Positions 10,207 through 20,208 of a DNA stretch of 64,000 nt are shown here, in pieces; within the stretch, counting starts at the first letter, position 1, and each line of letters starts with the position of its first letter. This DNA comes from Alphaproteobacteria bacterium (GTDB lineage: Bacteria > Pseudomonadota > Alphaproteobacteria > Rhodobacterales > Rhodobacteraceae). Location: positions 1-64,000 of the forward strand of contig JASBSZ010000007.1 of the NCBI GenBank assembly GCA_030148665.1. Direction: 5' to 3'. The notes under the pieces were generated by a model. It had not been told where the DNA came from. It searched no databases and saw only the letters and a list, made by a program, of their open reading frames with translations. The position numbers and the translations under genes were made by a program.

Positions 10207-11058
10207 TCAGCTCAGCCAGCGTTTGCGGCGGCGGTACGAACGCACGTCACGAAACGACTTGCGACCCTTCTCGGATACACCCAGGTAGAATTCCTTGACG
10301 TCCGGGTTTTCACGTAATTCGTCTGCCGGGCCATCCATGACCACACGCCCGGTTTCCAGAATATAGCCATAGTGGGCGTATCTCAGGGCGACATTGGTGT
10401 TCTGTTCGGCCAGAAGGAAGGATACCCCCTCCTTTTCATTCAGATCCTTGACGATGGTAAAGATTTCCTCGACCAGCTGCGGCGCGAGGCCCATCGATGG
10501 CTCATCCAGCAGGATCATTTCGGGTGACGACATCAATGCGCGCCCGATCGCCAGCATCTGTTGTTCGCCGCCCGAGGTATAGCCGGCCTGCGATTTTCGC
10601 CGCTGCTTGAGACGGGGGAAATAGGTATAGACCATATCCATGCTGCGCGAGACCGCGGCCGAGCCATCGCGGCGGGTAAACGCCCCTGTCAACAGGTTTT
10701 CCTCGACCGAGAGATGGCCAAACACATGGCGACCCTCCATGACCTGGATCACGCCGCGACGCACCAGATCGGCCGGGTTCAGGTCGTTGACGCGCTCTCC
10801 GCGGTAAGAAATTTCACCTTTGGTCACCTCTCCCCGTTCCGAATGCAGGAGGTTGGAAATCGCCTTGAGGGTGGTCGTCTTGCCCGCGCCGTTTCCCCCC
10901 AGAAGCGCGGTAATGCCGCCTTTGGGAACGGACAGGCTGACCCCCTTGAGAACGAGGATCACGTGGTTGTAGACAACCTCGATATTCCTGACCTTGAGTA
11001 TCTCTTCCGGCGTGGCCGCGGGTTGTGGTGCCTGGCTCATGTTTTCGGGTCCGGTCAT
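10207..11058 (-). CDS. HAAT-family ABC transporter ATP-binding protein (LivF-like)
   Basis: This 283-aa ATPase has Walker A GGNGAGKTT, signature SGGEQQMLAIG and Walker B ILLDEPSMGLAPQ. It is the LivF-type partner that drives import of an organic acid or amino acid across the inner membrane with the LivG-like protein at 14576-15388. It follows the binding-protein gene, separated by a strong hairpin, and precedes the PaaK-like ligase. An internal ATG at 11040 is an alternative start; neither has a convincing ribosome site. The C-terminus extends past the usual LivF end with a basic tail (RSYRRRKRWLS). Confidence 0.9.
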   Translation of the reverse strand: MTGPENMSQAPQPAATPEEILKVRNIEVVYNHVILVLKGVSLSVPKGGITALLGGNGAGKTTTLKAISNLLHSERGEVTKGEISYRGERVNDLNPADLVRRGVIQVMEGRHVFGHLSVEENLLTGAFTRRDGSAAVSRSMDMVYTYFPRLKQRRKSQAGYTSGGEQQMLAIGRALMSSPEMILLDEPSMGLAPQLVEEIFTIVKDLNEKEGVSFLLAEQNTNVALRYAHYGYILETGRVVMDGPADELRENPDVKEFYLGVSEKGRKSFRDVRSYRRRKRWLS

Positions 11059-11071
11059 CTGTTCAGGTTGG

Positions 11072-11099
11072 GGATCAGCCCCGCATCGGGGGCTGATCC
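11072..11099. other. 11-bp perfect stem-loop after the binding-protein gene
   Basis: GGATCAGCCCC pairs with GGGGCTGATCC around a 6-nt loop, 18 bp after the stop of the substrate-binding gene on the minus strand and before livF. No T-run follows. Such hairpins commonly protect the upstream message and reduce read-through, giving more binding protein than ATPase. Confidence 0.65.
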
Positions 11100-11116
11100 G
11101 GTTTTCATGGCTGCAA

Positions 11117-12421
11117 TTACTTGCAGGTCTGGGTCTGCCAGCCGGGCTTGTCCGCGACGTATTTGTCAGCGGCCTTGACCAGGGCGGCCCGCACCAGGTC
11201 GGTCATCGGCGTGATGCCGTCCGAGGTCCTGACCCATTTCTTGCCGTCCCACTGCTGCAGGAAGATCGCGCCACCGCTGCCGTGGTTCTTGCAGCTACCC
11301 TTGATGGGCAGGGCGAAATTCGGCAGGCCGATTTCCTTCATGCGCTCGGCGCTGAGGTCGAGGTTTTCAAAGCCCAGACGCATGTCGGAGCCGTCGATCA
11401 CCTTCTTGCCGGTCAGCTTTTGCGCGGCACGGATGGCCTCGACCACGGCAACCGCGTTATAGAGGCCGCGGTTGTACAGGACGGTGCCGACTTCGGAACG
11501 GTCCTTGACCTGGCTCTTGCCCTTGTCCACGACGTATTTCAGGACATCCTGGATGGCCGGGAAATCCGCACCCGAAGCAGCCATGTTGGCCGAGCGATAG
11601 CCCTTGGCAGCCGCACCGACCGGACGCAGGTCAACATCGGCACCGGACCACCAGTTGCCGATGAAGTGATCCATCGGATAGCGGATCTTGGCGGCTTCCT
11701 TGATGGCGGTGGTGTTCATCGCACCCCAGCCCCACATGATCATCCAGTCGGGACGTTCCTTGCGCACGTTCAGCCATTGCGAGGATTGCGACTGCATTTC
11801 CTTCACGCCGACGGGGAACTTGACCACCTTGAAGCCCATCTTCTTGGACAGGATGTCAAGCAGGGGGATCGGCTCGCGGCCATAGCCCACATCGAGGTAG
11901 ATAAAGCCGATCTTCTTGCCCTTGATGCCGCCATCCTGGCTGTCGATGAACTTGATGATCGAGGACATCTGATCCCAGTAGGTGGCCGGATAATTGAAGG
12001 TCCAGGGGAACTTCTCGCCGACGGCGGCGGCAGACAGGCCGTAACCCATCGAGAACACCGGAATCTTGTCAACCGGCGCTTTCGGGATCAGCTGCAGCGT
12101 GATGCCGGTGGAATACGGGTTGTAGACCAGCGCACCCTTGCCCTTGGTGGCCTCGTAACACTCGACACCCTTTTGCGAGTTGTAGCCGGTCTCGCATTCG
12201 TCGGTCTTGATCGGCACGCCGTTGATACCGCCGTCACGCGCGTTGATCATCGCCAGGTAGTCGCCAAAGCCGTTGGCAATCGGCGTCCCGCCGGCAGCAA
12301 AAGGCCCGGTGCGATAGCTGAGCTGCGGGACGTACAGCGACTCTCCCGCACTCGCACTTGTCACCTGCAAAGTCGCGGCCAGGGTAACGGCGACCGCTCC
12401 CATTGTTATTTTCTTGAACAT
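11117..12421 (-). CDS. Periplasmic substrate-binding protein of a HAAT-type ABC transporter
   Basis: This 434-aa LivK/Peripla_BP_6-like binding protein has a Sec signal peptide (MFKKITMGAVAVTLAATLQ..., cleavage near ASA-GE). The region with ANGFGDYLAMINARDGGING is typical of the family's first lobe. The start at 12421 is fixed by GGGAGGAAC seven bases upstream; an open extension to 12466 has no support. It captures the substrate for the neighbouring LivH/M/G/F proteins. Context with two CoA ligases favours an aromatic or aliphatic carboxylate rather than leucine; this is inference. Confidence 0.9.
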   Translation of the reverse strand: MFKKITMGAVAVTLAATLQVTSASAGESLYVPQLSYRTGPFAAGGTPIANGFGDYLAMINARDGGINGVPIKTDECETGYNSQKGVECYEATKGKGALVYNPYSTGITLQLIPKAPVDKIPVFSMGYGLSAAAVGEKFPWTFNYPATYWDQMSSIIKFIDSQDGGIKGKKIGFIYLDVGYGREPIPLLDILSKKMGFKVVKFPVGVKEMQSQSSQWLNVRKERPDWMIMWGWGAMNTTAIKEAAKIRYPMDHFIGNWWSGADVDLRPVGAAAKGYRSANMAASGADFPAIQDVLKYVVDKGKSQVKDRSEVGTVLYNRGLYNAVAVVEAIRAAQKLTGKKVIDGSDMRLGFENLDLSAERMKEIGLPNFALPIKGSCKNHGSGGAIFLQQWDGKKWVRTSDGITPMTDLVRAALVKAADKYVADKPGWQTQTCK

Positions 12422-12537
12422 AATGTTCCTCCCAGTTAGTGCGAACGGCACAGGTGCCCTCCGCAATTGCGTGAAACCTAGGTCTTTCCAACCAGCCAGT
12501 CAGGTTTCAGGACCGGCCTGACATTTGCATCCGGCCC

Positions 12538-13614
12538 TCAATAGGGGAAGGGCCAGACACGCAATTTCTGTTTCAGTATCGCCCACATGCGCGCAAGGCC
12601 GTGCGGCTCGATGATCAGGAAAAGGACGATCAGCGCGCCAACGATCATGAAGTTCAGCTGTTCGACGGTGGACGCGTTGATATCCATCCCCATGATCCGC
12701 GGAACGGCGCGGATGACGATCGGCAGGATCCAGATGAACGCCGCCCCCAGGAACGAGCCGACCAGACTGCCCAGACCGCCGATGATGACCATGAACAGGA
12801 TCTGGAACGAAACGTTGACGTCGAAACTTTCGACCTCGGCCGCCCCCAGCCACAAGAACACCATCAGCGCCCCGGCAACACCGGCATAGAACGACGACAC
12901 CGCAAAGGATGACAGCTTGGCGAAAAGGGGACGCACGCCGATCAGTTCGGCCGCGATGTCCATGTCGCGGATCATCATCCAGCTGCGCCCGATGCGCCCA
13001 TGTATGATGTTCGAGGCAATCCAGGTCATCACCACGACGATTGACAGCACGACGAAATATCGGCTCAGGACACTGGCGTCCGGGCCGGTGACGATGATGT
13101 TGAAGACCTCGCGCTGGGGAACCTCGATCGCGCCCGAGTCATTATAGTTGTAAAGCCAGGGGATGCGGATGAAGGCCCACTCCAGAAAGAACTGGGCGGC
13201 AAGGGTGGTGACGACCAGATAGAACCCCTTGATCTTGAGCGACGGCAGACCGAACACCATCCCCACTGCCGCAGAAAAGAATCCAGATAGCAGGATCAGC
13301 ACGACGACGTTCGTGTCGGGGAAATATGTGACCAGCTTGTAGGTGGAGTAGGCGCCCACCCCCATGAAGGCGCCATGTCCCAGCGATATCTGTCCGGTAT
13401 AGCCGGTCAGGATGTTCAGACCGATGGTGGCCAGCGCAAACACCAGGAACGGGATCATCACCGAATTGATGAGGAACTCGCTGCCGAAAAGCGGGATGAT
13501 GACAAAGGCCACGGCCAGATAGAACCAGATGGCGATTCGATCCTGCAGGATCGGGAAGATTGCCGAATCTTCCTTGTAGCTTGTCTTGTATTGACCGGCT
13601 TCGCGGTAAAACAT
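12538..13614 (-). CDS. HAAT-family ABC transporter permease (LivM-like)
   Basis: This 358-aa inner-membrane permease has about ten hydrophobic segments and the LivM/LivH hallmark GLNILTGYTGQISLGHGAFMGVGAY near residue 70. It pairs with the LivH-like permease encoded just upstream (five bases between stop and start). The start at 13614 removes a long upstream extension that only overlaps livH in another frame. The N-terminal cytoplasmic tail (FYREAGQYKTSYKEDSAIFP) is longer than in E. coli LivM's core. Confidence 0.92.
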   Translation of the reverse strand: MFYREAGQYKTSYKEDSAIFPILQDRIAIWFYLAVAFVIIPLFGSEFLINSVMIPFLVFALATIGLNILTGYTGQISLGHGAFMGVGAYSTYKLVTYFPDTNVVVLILLSGFFSAAVGMVFGLPSLKIKGFYLVVTTLAAQFFLEWAFIRIPWLYNYNDSGAIEVPQREVFNIIVTGPDASVLSRYFVVLSIVVVMTWIASNIIHGRIGRSWMMIRDMDIAAELIGVRPLFAKLSSFAVSSFYAGVAGALMVFLWLGAAEVESFDVNVSFQILFMVIIGGLGSLVGSFLGAAFIWILPIVIRAVPRIMGMDINASTVEQLNFMIVGALIVLFLIIEPHGLARMWAILKQKLRVWPFPY

Positions 13615-13619
13615 CTGAC

Positions 13620-14576
13620 TTATACCCTCTCGATGATCTTGTCGCCAAACAGGCCTTGCGGACGGAACAACAGGAATATCAGCGCAATCACATAGGCAAA
13701 CCAGCCCTCGACCCCGCCACCCATCAGGCCACCCCAGTAGACCTCGAACAGTTTTTCGCCAAAGCCCACGATGAGCCCGCCGACAATGGCGCCGGGGATC
13801 GACGTGAAACCACCCAGCATCAGAACCGGCAGCGCCTTGAGCGCAACGATCTGCAACGCAAACGACACGTCCGAGCGCGCGCCCCACATGATGCCGGTCG
13901 CCAGCGCGACGATTCCGGCGGCAAACCACACGATGGCCCAGATCTGGTTCAGCGAAATACCGACCGACAGCGCCGCCTGATGGTCGTCGGCGACCGCCCG
14001 CAGGGCGCGTCCGATACGGGTAATGTTGAAAAAGACCGCAAGCGCCACCACCATGATGACGGCTATGACCGCGGCCGCGATGTCGATATGCTGCAGGATC
14101 ACGATCCCGCCCGCGACATCGACGGTAGTCGAGCCTGTCGGCAGTCCCAGCTGCTCGGTAATCATGCTCTTGGTTTCACCGCCAAAGATCAGCTCGCCCA
14201 GCCCGATCAGGAAATAGCTGAGCCCGATCGTCGCCATGAAGAGGATGATCTCGTCCTGATTCACCATGTGACGCAGGATCAGCCTTTCGACCCCAACCGC
14301 CAGCAGGGCCATGATCCCGATCGTGATCAGCAGCGCCAGATAGGCGGGAACGCCGGCCTCGTACAGACCGACCAGCGTCAGCGCCGCAAACACCGCCATG
14401 ATCCCCTGGGCAAAGTTGAACACGCCCGATGCCTTGAAGATCAGCACGAACCCCAGCGCAATCAGCGAATACAGCGTACCGGCAACGAAACCCTCCCACA
14501 GCACCTGCAACAGAAAGTCCGGCGCCGACGCCATGTCGATGAAGGGTCCGATGAAAACGGAATAGAGAAAATCCAT
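13620..14576 (-). CDS. HAAT-family ABC transporter permease (LivH-like)
   Basis: This 318-aa inner-membrane permease has the conserved GFVLIFKASGVFNFAQG segment near residue 45 and about eight to nine transmembrane helices. Its start overlaps the livG stop by one base (TGATG), so translation is coupled. Together with the LivM-like protein it forms the channel of the importer encoded between 10.2 and 15.4 kb. Confidence 0.92.
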   Translation of the reverse strand: MDFLYSVFIGPFIDMASAPDFLLQVLWEGFVAGTLYSLIALGFVLIFKASGVFNFAQGIMAVFAALTLVGLYEAGVPAYLALLITIGIMALLAVGVERLILRHMVNQDEIILFMATIGLSYFLIGLGELIFGGETKSMITEQLGLPTGSTTVDVAGGIVILQHIDIAAAVIAVIMVVALAVFFNITRIGRALRAVADDHQAALSVGISLNQIWAIVWFAAGIVALATGIMWGARSDVSFALQIVALKALPVLMLGGFTSIPGAIVGGLIVGFGEKLFEVYWGGLMGGGVEGWFAYVIALIFLLFRPQGLFGDKIIERV

Positions 14577-15388
14577 CAGTGCGCCACTCCCAGATATGCG
14601 TCGATGACGGCTTGGTTGGACTGCACCTCCTGCGGGGTGCCGTCTGCTATCTTCTTGCCATAGTCCAGCGCCACCACGCGGTCGGCCAGGTCCATGACCA
14701 CGCCCATGTCATGCTCGATCAGGGCAATCGTCGTGCCGAATTCGTCATTCACATCCAGGATAAAGCGGCTCATGTCCTCTTTTTCCTCGACGTTCATGCC
14801 CGCCATCGGTTCGTCCAGCAGCAAGAGCGAAGGTTCGGCAGCCAGCGCCCGGGCCAGCTCGACCCGCTTTTGCAGGCCATAGGGCAGGCTGCCCACCGGC
14901 TTTTTGCGGATGCTCTGGATTTCCAGGAAATCGATGATCTTTTCCACAACCTTGCGGTGTTCGATTTCCTCTTGCAGCGCGGGGCCGTAACGCAGCATCT
15001 GCCAGAAGAAATTCTTGTGCATCTTCAGCGTGCGCCCCGCCATGATGTTGTCGAGCGTACTCATCCCCTGAAACAGGGCGACGTTCTGAAAGGTGCGGGA
15101 AATCCCCTGGCTGGCCGCCTCATAGGGGCGCATCCGCCTGCGGGTTTCGCCGCGAAAGATGATCTCGCCCTCCTGCGGGTGATAGAATCCGTTGATGACA
15201 TTCAGCATCGACGTCTTGCCGGCGCCGTTGGGCCCGATGATCGCCCTGATCTCGCCCTGCCGGATGTCGAACGAGATGTCCTTGATCGCGGTCACCCCTC
15301 CGAATCTCAGGGTGATGTTGCGCATCTCCATCAACACACCGCCGATGGTTCGCCCATCCGGTGTGGTATAGCTTTCGTCAAAGCTCAT
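14576..15388 (-). CDS. HAAT-family ABC transporter ATP-binding protein (LivG-like)
   Basis: This 270-aa ATPase has Walker A GPNGAGKTSM, a signature region GLQKRVELARAL (LSGGQ replaced by LPYGLQKR, as in some LivG proteins) and Walker B LLLDEPMAGM, followed by the LivG-type C-terminal extension ending in VIDAYLG. Its ATG overlaps the stop of the acyl-CoA synthetase gene by four bases (ATGA), placing the synthetase and the transporter in one operon. Confidence 0.92.
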   Translation of the reverse strand: MSFDESYTTPDGRTIGGVLMEMRNITLRFGGVTAIKDISFDIRQGEIRAIIGPNGAGKTSMLNVINGFYHPQEGEIIFRGETRRRMRPYEAASQGISRTFQNVALFQGMSTLDNIMAGRTLKMHKNFFWQMLRYGPALQEEIEHRKVVEKIIDFLEIQSIRKKPVGSLPYGLQKRVELARALAAEPSLLLLDEPMAGMNVEEKEDMSRFILDVNDEFGTTIALIEHDMGVVMDLADRVVALDYGKKIADGTPQEVQSNQAVIDAYLGVAH

Positions 15389-17349
15389 GCTGCTTTTGCC
15401 TCCCGTGGGAAAACCCTGGCTTCCCGAATTTCCAGCGTGGCCGAAATCGACCCCTTGCGGCCGTCCTCGTAAGTAACCTCGGTCGTGGTCGAAACCTCGG
15501 TCGAGCCATCATAGAGGGCCTGGATCAGATCGGCATATTTCTCGTCGATGATGCGCCGGCGCACCTTGCGGGTACGGGTCATCTCGCCGTCGTCGGGGTC
15601 GAGCTCCTTGTGCAGGATCAGAAAGCGATGGATCTGACAGCCGTTCAGCATCGGATCGGTTGCAAGCGATGCGTTCACCTCTTCGACATGGCCCTGGATC
15701 ATGTCCAGCACCTTGGGATGACCGGCCAGCTCCTGATACGAGCTGTATCCGATATTGTTCCGCTCGGCCCAGTTGCCCACGGCCGACAGGTCGATATTGA
15801 TGAAGGCAACACAGTTTTCGCGGTCAGCCCCGAACAGGACGGCCTCAAGGATGTTCGGATAGAACTTCAGCTTGTTTTCCACATATTTCGGTGCAAACAG
15901 GCTGCCATCGGCCAGCTTGCCGACGTCCTTGGCCCGGTCGATGATCTTCAGATGGCCGGTGCCTTCCTCGAAATAGCCGGCATCGCCCGTCGCGACCCAG
16001 CCCTCGGGATCCTTGGTCGAGGCGGTGCTTTCCGGGTTCTTGTAATACTCGACGAATGTCCCGGGCGAGCGGTAATAGACCTCGCCATTGTCGCCGATCC
16101 TGATCTCGACGCCGGGCGCAGGTACACCCACGGTATCGGCGCGCACCTCGCCATCGGGTTGTATGGTGATATAGACCGACGCCTCGGTCTGGCCATACAG
16201 CTGTTTCAGGTTTATCCCCAGGGAACGGTAGAATTCGAAAATCTCGGGGCCGATCGCCTCGCCCGCCGTGTATCCGATACGCACCCGGCTCATGCCCAGC
16301 TGATTCTTCAGCGGCGCATAGACCACGAAATCGCCAATGTTGTATTTCAGGCGATCCCACAGGCTGACAGGTTTGCCATCCAGCAGACGACTGCCCACCT
16401 TTTTGGCGTGATCCATGAAATAGTGGAATATCTTCCGTTTCAGCGGGCTGGCATCCTCCATGCGGATCATGACCGCGGTCAGCAGCCCCTCGAAGAATCG
16501 CGGCGGCGCAAAGAAATAGGTCGGGCCGATTTCCTTTAGGTCCGCCTGCATGGTATCGGCGCTTTCGGGGCAGTTCACGCAAAAGCCCGTCCAGTAACAC
16601 TGCCCGACCGAAAAGATGAAATCCCCGACCCATGCCATGGGCAGGTAGGCAAGAACGGAATCGTCTACCGTCAGCTTGTCGAACTCGACCGAAATGCGCG
16701 ACGATTCGATGATGTTGCGGTTGGACAGCACCACCCCCTTGGGCCGCCCCGTTGTCCCCGAAGTGTACAGAATGACACAGGTGGTGTCATAATCCTGCTG
16801 TTTCAGACGTTCGGCCAGGATCGGCTCAAGGCGCTGATGTCCGGCGGCGCCCTCGGCCTGGATGTCGCGCAACGCGTTCAGGCGGGTGTGGTCGTATTTT
16901 CGCATCCCGCGCTTGTCGTAATAGATGATCTGCTCAAGCTGCGGCAGGCGGTCTGAAACCTCCAGGACCTTGTCCACCTGCTCCTGATCCTCGGCAATGA
17001 CAAAGCGCGCGCCGCAATGATCGAGGACATAGGCCATCTCTTCGGCAACCGAGTCCTGATACAGGGGCACCGGAACCGCACCGACGGACTGGGCCGCGAC
17101 CATTGCCCAGTACAGCGCGGGCCTGTTGCGCCCGATGATGGCGACGTGGTCGCCCACCTGCATGTCAAGCTCCAGAAATCCCAGGGCGAGGTTGCGGATT
17201 TCCTTTTCGGTCTCGGCCCAGGTCCAGCTTTGCCAGATACCGAATTCCTTTTCCCGATAGGCGGGCTTGTCACCATATGTTCTGGCATTGCGGGCCAGCA
17301 GTCTGGGTATGGTGTCCAACTCGCCCTCGGGCGCTGCCTGTGATGTCAA
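15385..17349 (-). CDS. AMP-dependent acyl-CoA synthetase (FadD15-like long-chain type)
   Basis: This 654-aa enzyme carries the AMP-binding motif ILYTSGTTGRPKGVVLSNRN near residue 200, YGQTEASVYITIQ, the ATGDAGYFEEGTGHLKIIDR hinge and a C-terminal lid. It resembles the large FAA1/FadD15 group, which activate fatty or related carboxylic acids to CoA esters. The start is taken as TTG at 17349 because GGGAGGG lies seven bases upstream and the family N-terminus begins here. A much longer frame reaching 17583 has no support. It is the first gene of the operon; the histidine kinase diverges from it 214 bp away. Confidence 0.88.
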   Translation of the reverse strand: MTSQAAPEGELDTIPRLLARNARTYGDKPAYREKEFGIWQSWTWAETEKEIRNLALGFLELDMQVGDHVAIIGRNRPALYWAMVAAQSVGAVPVPLYQDSVAEEMAYVLDHCGARFVIAEDQEQVDKVLEVSDRLPQLEQIIYYDKRGMRKYDHTRLNALRDIQAEGAAGHQRLEPILAERLKQQDYDTTCVILYTSGTTGRPKGVVLSNRNIIESSRISVEFDKLTVDDSVLAYLPMAWVGDFIFSVGQCYWTGFCVNCPESADTMQADLKEIGPTYFFAPPRFFEGLLTAVMIRMEDASPLKRKIFHYFMDHAKKVGSRLLDGKPVSLWDRLKYNIGDFVVYAPLKNQLGMSRVRIGYTAGEAIGPEIFEFYRSLGINLKQLYGQTEASVYITIQPDGEVRADTVGVPAPGVEIRIGDNGEVYYRSPGTFVEYYKNPESTASTKDPEGWVATGDAGYFEEGTGHLKIIDRAKDVGKLADGSLFAPKYVENKLKFYPNILEAVLFGADRENCVAFINIDLSAVGNWAERNNIGYSSYQELAGHPKVLDMIQGHVEEVNASLATDPMLNGCQIHRFLILHKELDPDDGEMTRTRKVRRRIIDEKYADLIQALYDGSTEVSTTTEVTYEDGRKGSISATLEIREARVFPREAKAA

Positions 17350-17563
17350 TGCTTTCCCTCCCGTGCGCCGACTCCCAAACGGCGAAACGAATCCGCCCGG
17401 ATCTGCGAATCCGTCCTGATTTTTCACACCTCGACGGTGCAGGTCAAATGATACCTGAGTTTTTCGCGATTGTATCGAATTGTAACAAATTGCCGGATCG
17501 TATATCACGGCTTGCGCAAACACCGGAACCGCGTCAGATCGGGTGCCCAAAGGGGTATGACAG

Positions 17564-19498
17564 TTGAAAAAGCGGCGGGACAAGACCGAGAACCTGGTTC
17601 TTTCGGGGCTGAACCTGATTCAGCAGGCCCTGACCATCTATGATCACGACCTGCGCCTGGTGATCTGCAACAGTCGGTTTCAGGAAATGTTCGACCTGCC
17701 CGAGCACCTGGTGACACCCGGCGCGGGCTTTGCCGAAACGCTGCGTTTCCTGGCCGAACGCGGCGAATATGGCGAGGTCGGCGATATCGATGCCTTCGTG
17801 CGCGAGCGCGTGGAGCAGGCCCGTGCATTCGAGCCGCACTATATGGAGCGCCGCCGCGCCAACGGGCGGATGATCTCGGTCGAGGGCAACCCCTTGCGTC
17901 AGGGGGGGTGGGTCACCGTCTATACCGACATCACCGCGATCAAGCGGCAGGAAGAGCTGCTGCGCAGCCACTCGGCCCAGCTTTCGGACCAGCTGCTGTC
18001 CTATTCCGAGGAACTCGCCCGCGCCAATCGCGAACTGGAGGCAACGATTTCGGCGCTCGAGGCCACCAAGCGGCAGTTGACCGAGAGCGAGCATCTGGCC
18101 CGCATGACGACCGAGATGATGCCCGCCCACATCGCCCATCTGGACATGGATGAGTGTTATTCATATTCCAACCGGCGTCTGCCCGACATCGTGCCCGGCC
18201 GCCCCGAGACGATCGTCGGCCTTACCGCGCGCGAGGCCCTGGGCGCCGAGGTCTATGACAGGATCCGGCCCTATCTGGCCAAGGCGTATCAGGGTATTCC
18301 CAGCATTTTCGAATTCACCCATTCGCGCGGGGCACGCCGCGCCCGCGCCGCCTTTACGCCGGACATGGCCCAGGACGGTTCGGTTCACGGCGTCTACATC
18401 CTGTCAATGGACATCACCGAAGAGGCCATGGCCCGTGCCGCCCTGGCCCAGACCCACAAGCGCGAGCTTGCCGCGCAGCTGACCAGCGGGCTGGCGCATG
18501 ACTTTGCCAATCTGCTGACCATCATCCTGGGCCTTCAGGGCCGGATGGAGAAACTCGCTGGCCTGCCCGACGAGGCGCGCGAAATGATCGCGACCACCCG
18601 CGCCGCGGCCTATCGCGGGGGCGTGCTGCTCGATCGGCTGGCCAATATTTCGGGACCACGCGAGGTCAACCCCAAGGCAATCGACATGTCGCGCCTTCTG
18701 TCCGACATCAAGGCCATGGCAAGCCCCTCGATGCCATCCAACGTAACCTTGTCATGTAGCGTCACCAACGTCGCCGGCCCGGTCGTGCTGGATTCCGGCT
18801 TTCTGCAGGATTCGCTGCTCAACCTGCTGCTGAATGCGCGCGACGCAATCGGCACCTCCCAGGGCAGCATCCATGTCGGCGTGACAACCATCGAGGACAT
18901 ATGGCTGGAGATCCGCGTTTCCGATACCGGCCCCGGCTTTACCCCCGAAGCGCTGGAACATGCGCTGGACCCGTTCTTTACCAGCAAGCGCAATGACGAA
19001 GGGTCCGGCCTGGGGCTGTCAATGGTCTATGATTTCGCCCAGATTTCCGGCGGCCAGATCAAGATCGGGAACGACCCCGACGGCGGAGCTGTCGTAACCC
19101 TCAGGCTGCCGCTGAAATACGGCGAACCCAGCCCCGAGCCACGGCTGGTCCTGCTGGTCGAGGATTCGCCCGAAATCCGCATCAACACGCGCGAGATGCT
19201 GCGTGACCTCGGCCACAACGTGCTGGAAGCCACCAGCGCCGACGAGGCCGAGGCCCTGGCCGCCATTCCCGGCATCGACATCGTTTTGAGCGACATCATG
19301 CTGGACGGAACACGCACCGGGCTGGATCTGGCCCGCAGCCTGGCCCGCAAGGGGACGGCGCCGGCGATTTACATGATGACCTCGCTTCCTGTACACAATG
19401 CGACACGACGCCAGGCGGCGGCCGAATTTCCCCTGATCGGCAAGCCATTTGGCGCAGCCGACCTTGCGCATTTTCTTGAAACAGGTTCCCGAGCATGA
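17564..19498 (+). CDS. Hybrid PAS-domain sensor histidine kinase with C-terminal receiver
   Basis: This 644-aa protein has no clear membrane segment and so is probably cytoplasmic. Domains are a PAS (about 15-130, YDHDLRLVICNSRFQEMF), a coiled coil (about 140-190), a second PAS (about 190-290), a HisKA with the phospho-acceptor H312 in GLAHDFANLL, and a HATPase with NLLLNARDAIG, DTGPGF and GSGLGLSMVYDF. A receiver domain (about 528-640) has Asp577 and the conserved Lys in IGKPF. It starts with TTG, the first possible start after an in-frame stop, with AAGGGG upstream. It diverges from the CoA-ligase/transporter operon and likely senses a related metabolite. Confidence 0.9.
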   Translation: MKKRRDKTENLVLSGLNLIQQALTIYDHDLRLVICNSRFQEMFDLPEHLVTPGAGFAETLRFLAERGEYGEVGDIDAFVRERVEQARAFEPHYMERRRANGRMISVEGNPLRQGGWVTVYTDITAIKRQEELLRSHSAQLSDQLLSYSEELARANRELEATISALEATKRQLTESEHLARMTTEMMPAHIAHLDMDECYSYSNRRLPDIVPGRPETIVGLTAREALGAEVYDRIRPYLAKAYQGIPSIFEFTHSRGARRARAAFTPDMAQDGSVHGVYILSMDITEEAMARAALAQTHKRELAAQLTSGLAHDFANLLTIILGLQGRMEKLAGLPDEAREMIATTRAAAYRGGVLLDRLANISGPREVNPKAIDMSRLLSDIKAMASPSMPSNVTLSCSVTNVAGPVVLDSGFLQDSLLNLLLNARDAIGTSQGSIHVGVTTIEDIWLEIRVSDTGPGFTPEALEHALDPFFTSKRNDEGSGLGLSMVYDFAQISGGQIKIGNDPDGGAVVTLRLPLKYGEPSPEPRLVLLVEDSPEIRINTREMLRDLGHNVLEATSADEAEALAAIPGIDIVLSDIMLDGTRTGLDLARSLARKGTAPAIYMMTSLPVHNATRRQAAAEFPLIGKPFGAADLAHFLETGSRA

Positions 19499-20205
19499 CC
19501 CAGTCAGCCCCTTTGGTCGCCATTCTCGACGACGAGCCGCAGATCCGTCTCATGCTGTCCGAAGCCCTTCAGGAGGCGGGTTTCCGCACCGCCAATTTCA
19601 GCCGCGCCACCGAATTCGAGGCCGCTCTTGCGGGGCTCTCCCCCCAGATCTGTCTTGTCGATCTCGGCCTGCCGGACAAGGACGGCCTTGCGCTGGTCCA
19701 TCGGCTGGCCATCGAAAGCGGAGCCGCCATCATCATCATCTCGGGGCGCGCGCAGGTCCAGGACAAGGTGACCGGACTCGACCTGGGGGCAGACGACTAC
19801 ATCATCAAGCCGTTCGACCCGGCCGAGGTCGTCGCCAGGGCCCGGGCACTGTTGAGACGCGGCCGGCAGGCGCGCCGGGATTTGCAGAATATCGCCCGTT
19901 TTGCCGGCTGGACGGCGCGTTTCGACCAGTTCCTGCTCGAGGCCGATGACGGCGAGACAGTCCCGTTCAGCCAGGCCGAGGGCGAAGTTCTGCGCCTGTT
20001 TCTGGAATCGCCCAACCGCCTGATATCGCGCGCGCACATGCAGGAAAGCCTTGGCGGTACTGCCGGCGAGACATTCGACCGGGCCATGGATGTACGCATC
20101 TCGCGCCTCAGGGCGAAACTGCGCGAAGACCCGAAGAACCCGACCCTGATCAAGACGATCTATGGTGCCGGATACATCTTTCTCGGCGAGGTGACCTGGA
20201 GCTGA
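19495..20205 (+). CDS. OmpR/PhoB-type response regulator
   Basis: This 236-aa regulator has a receiver domain with acidic DDE, phospho-acceptor Asp56 (CLVDLGLPDKDG), the conserved Thr/Ser position as IISGR and Lys in IIKPFDP. The C-terminal winged helix ends in RISRLRAKLREDP and TIYGAGYIF, the classic OmpR DNA-binding end. Its ATG overlaps the kinase stop by four bases, so the two are a cognate pair. The nearest target is the divergent operon starting at 17349; this is inference. Confidence 0.93.
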   Translation: MTQSAPLVAILDDEPQIRLMLSEALQEAGFRTANFSRATEFEAALAGLSPQICLVDLGLPDKDGLALVHRLAIESGAAIIIISGRAQVQDKVTGLDLGADDYIIKPFDPAEVVARARALLRRGRQARRDLQNIARFAGWTARFDQFLLEADDGETVPFSQAEGEVLRLFLESPNRLISRAHMQESLGGTAGETFDRAMDVRISRLRAKLREDPKNPTLIKTIYGAGYIFLGEVTWS

Positions 20206-20208
20206 GCG

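Noticed and set aside
13560-14663. 367-codon frame opposite livH
   Set aside because: It shows an antisense composition (many Asp, Arg, Gln, His) and no family resemblance.
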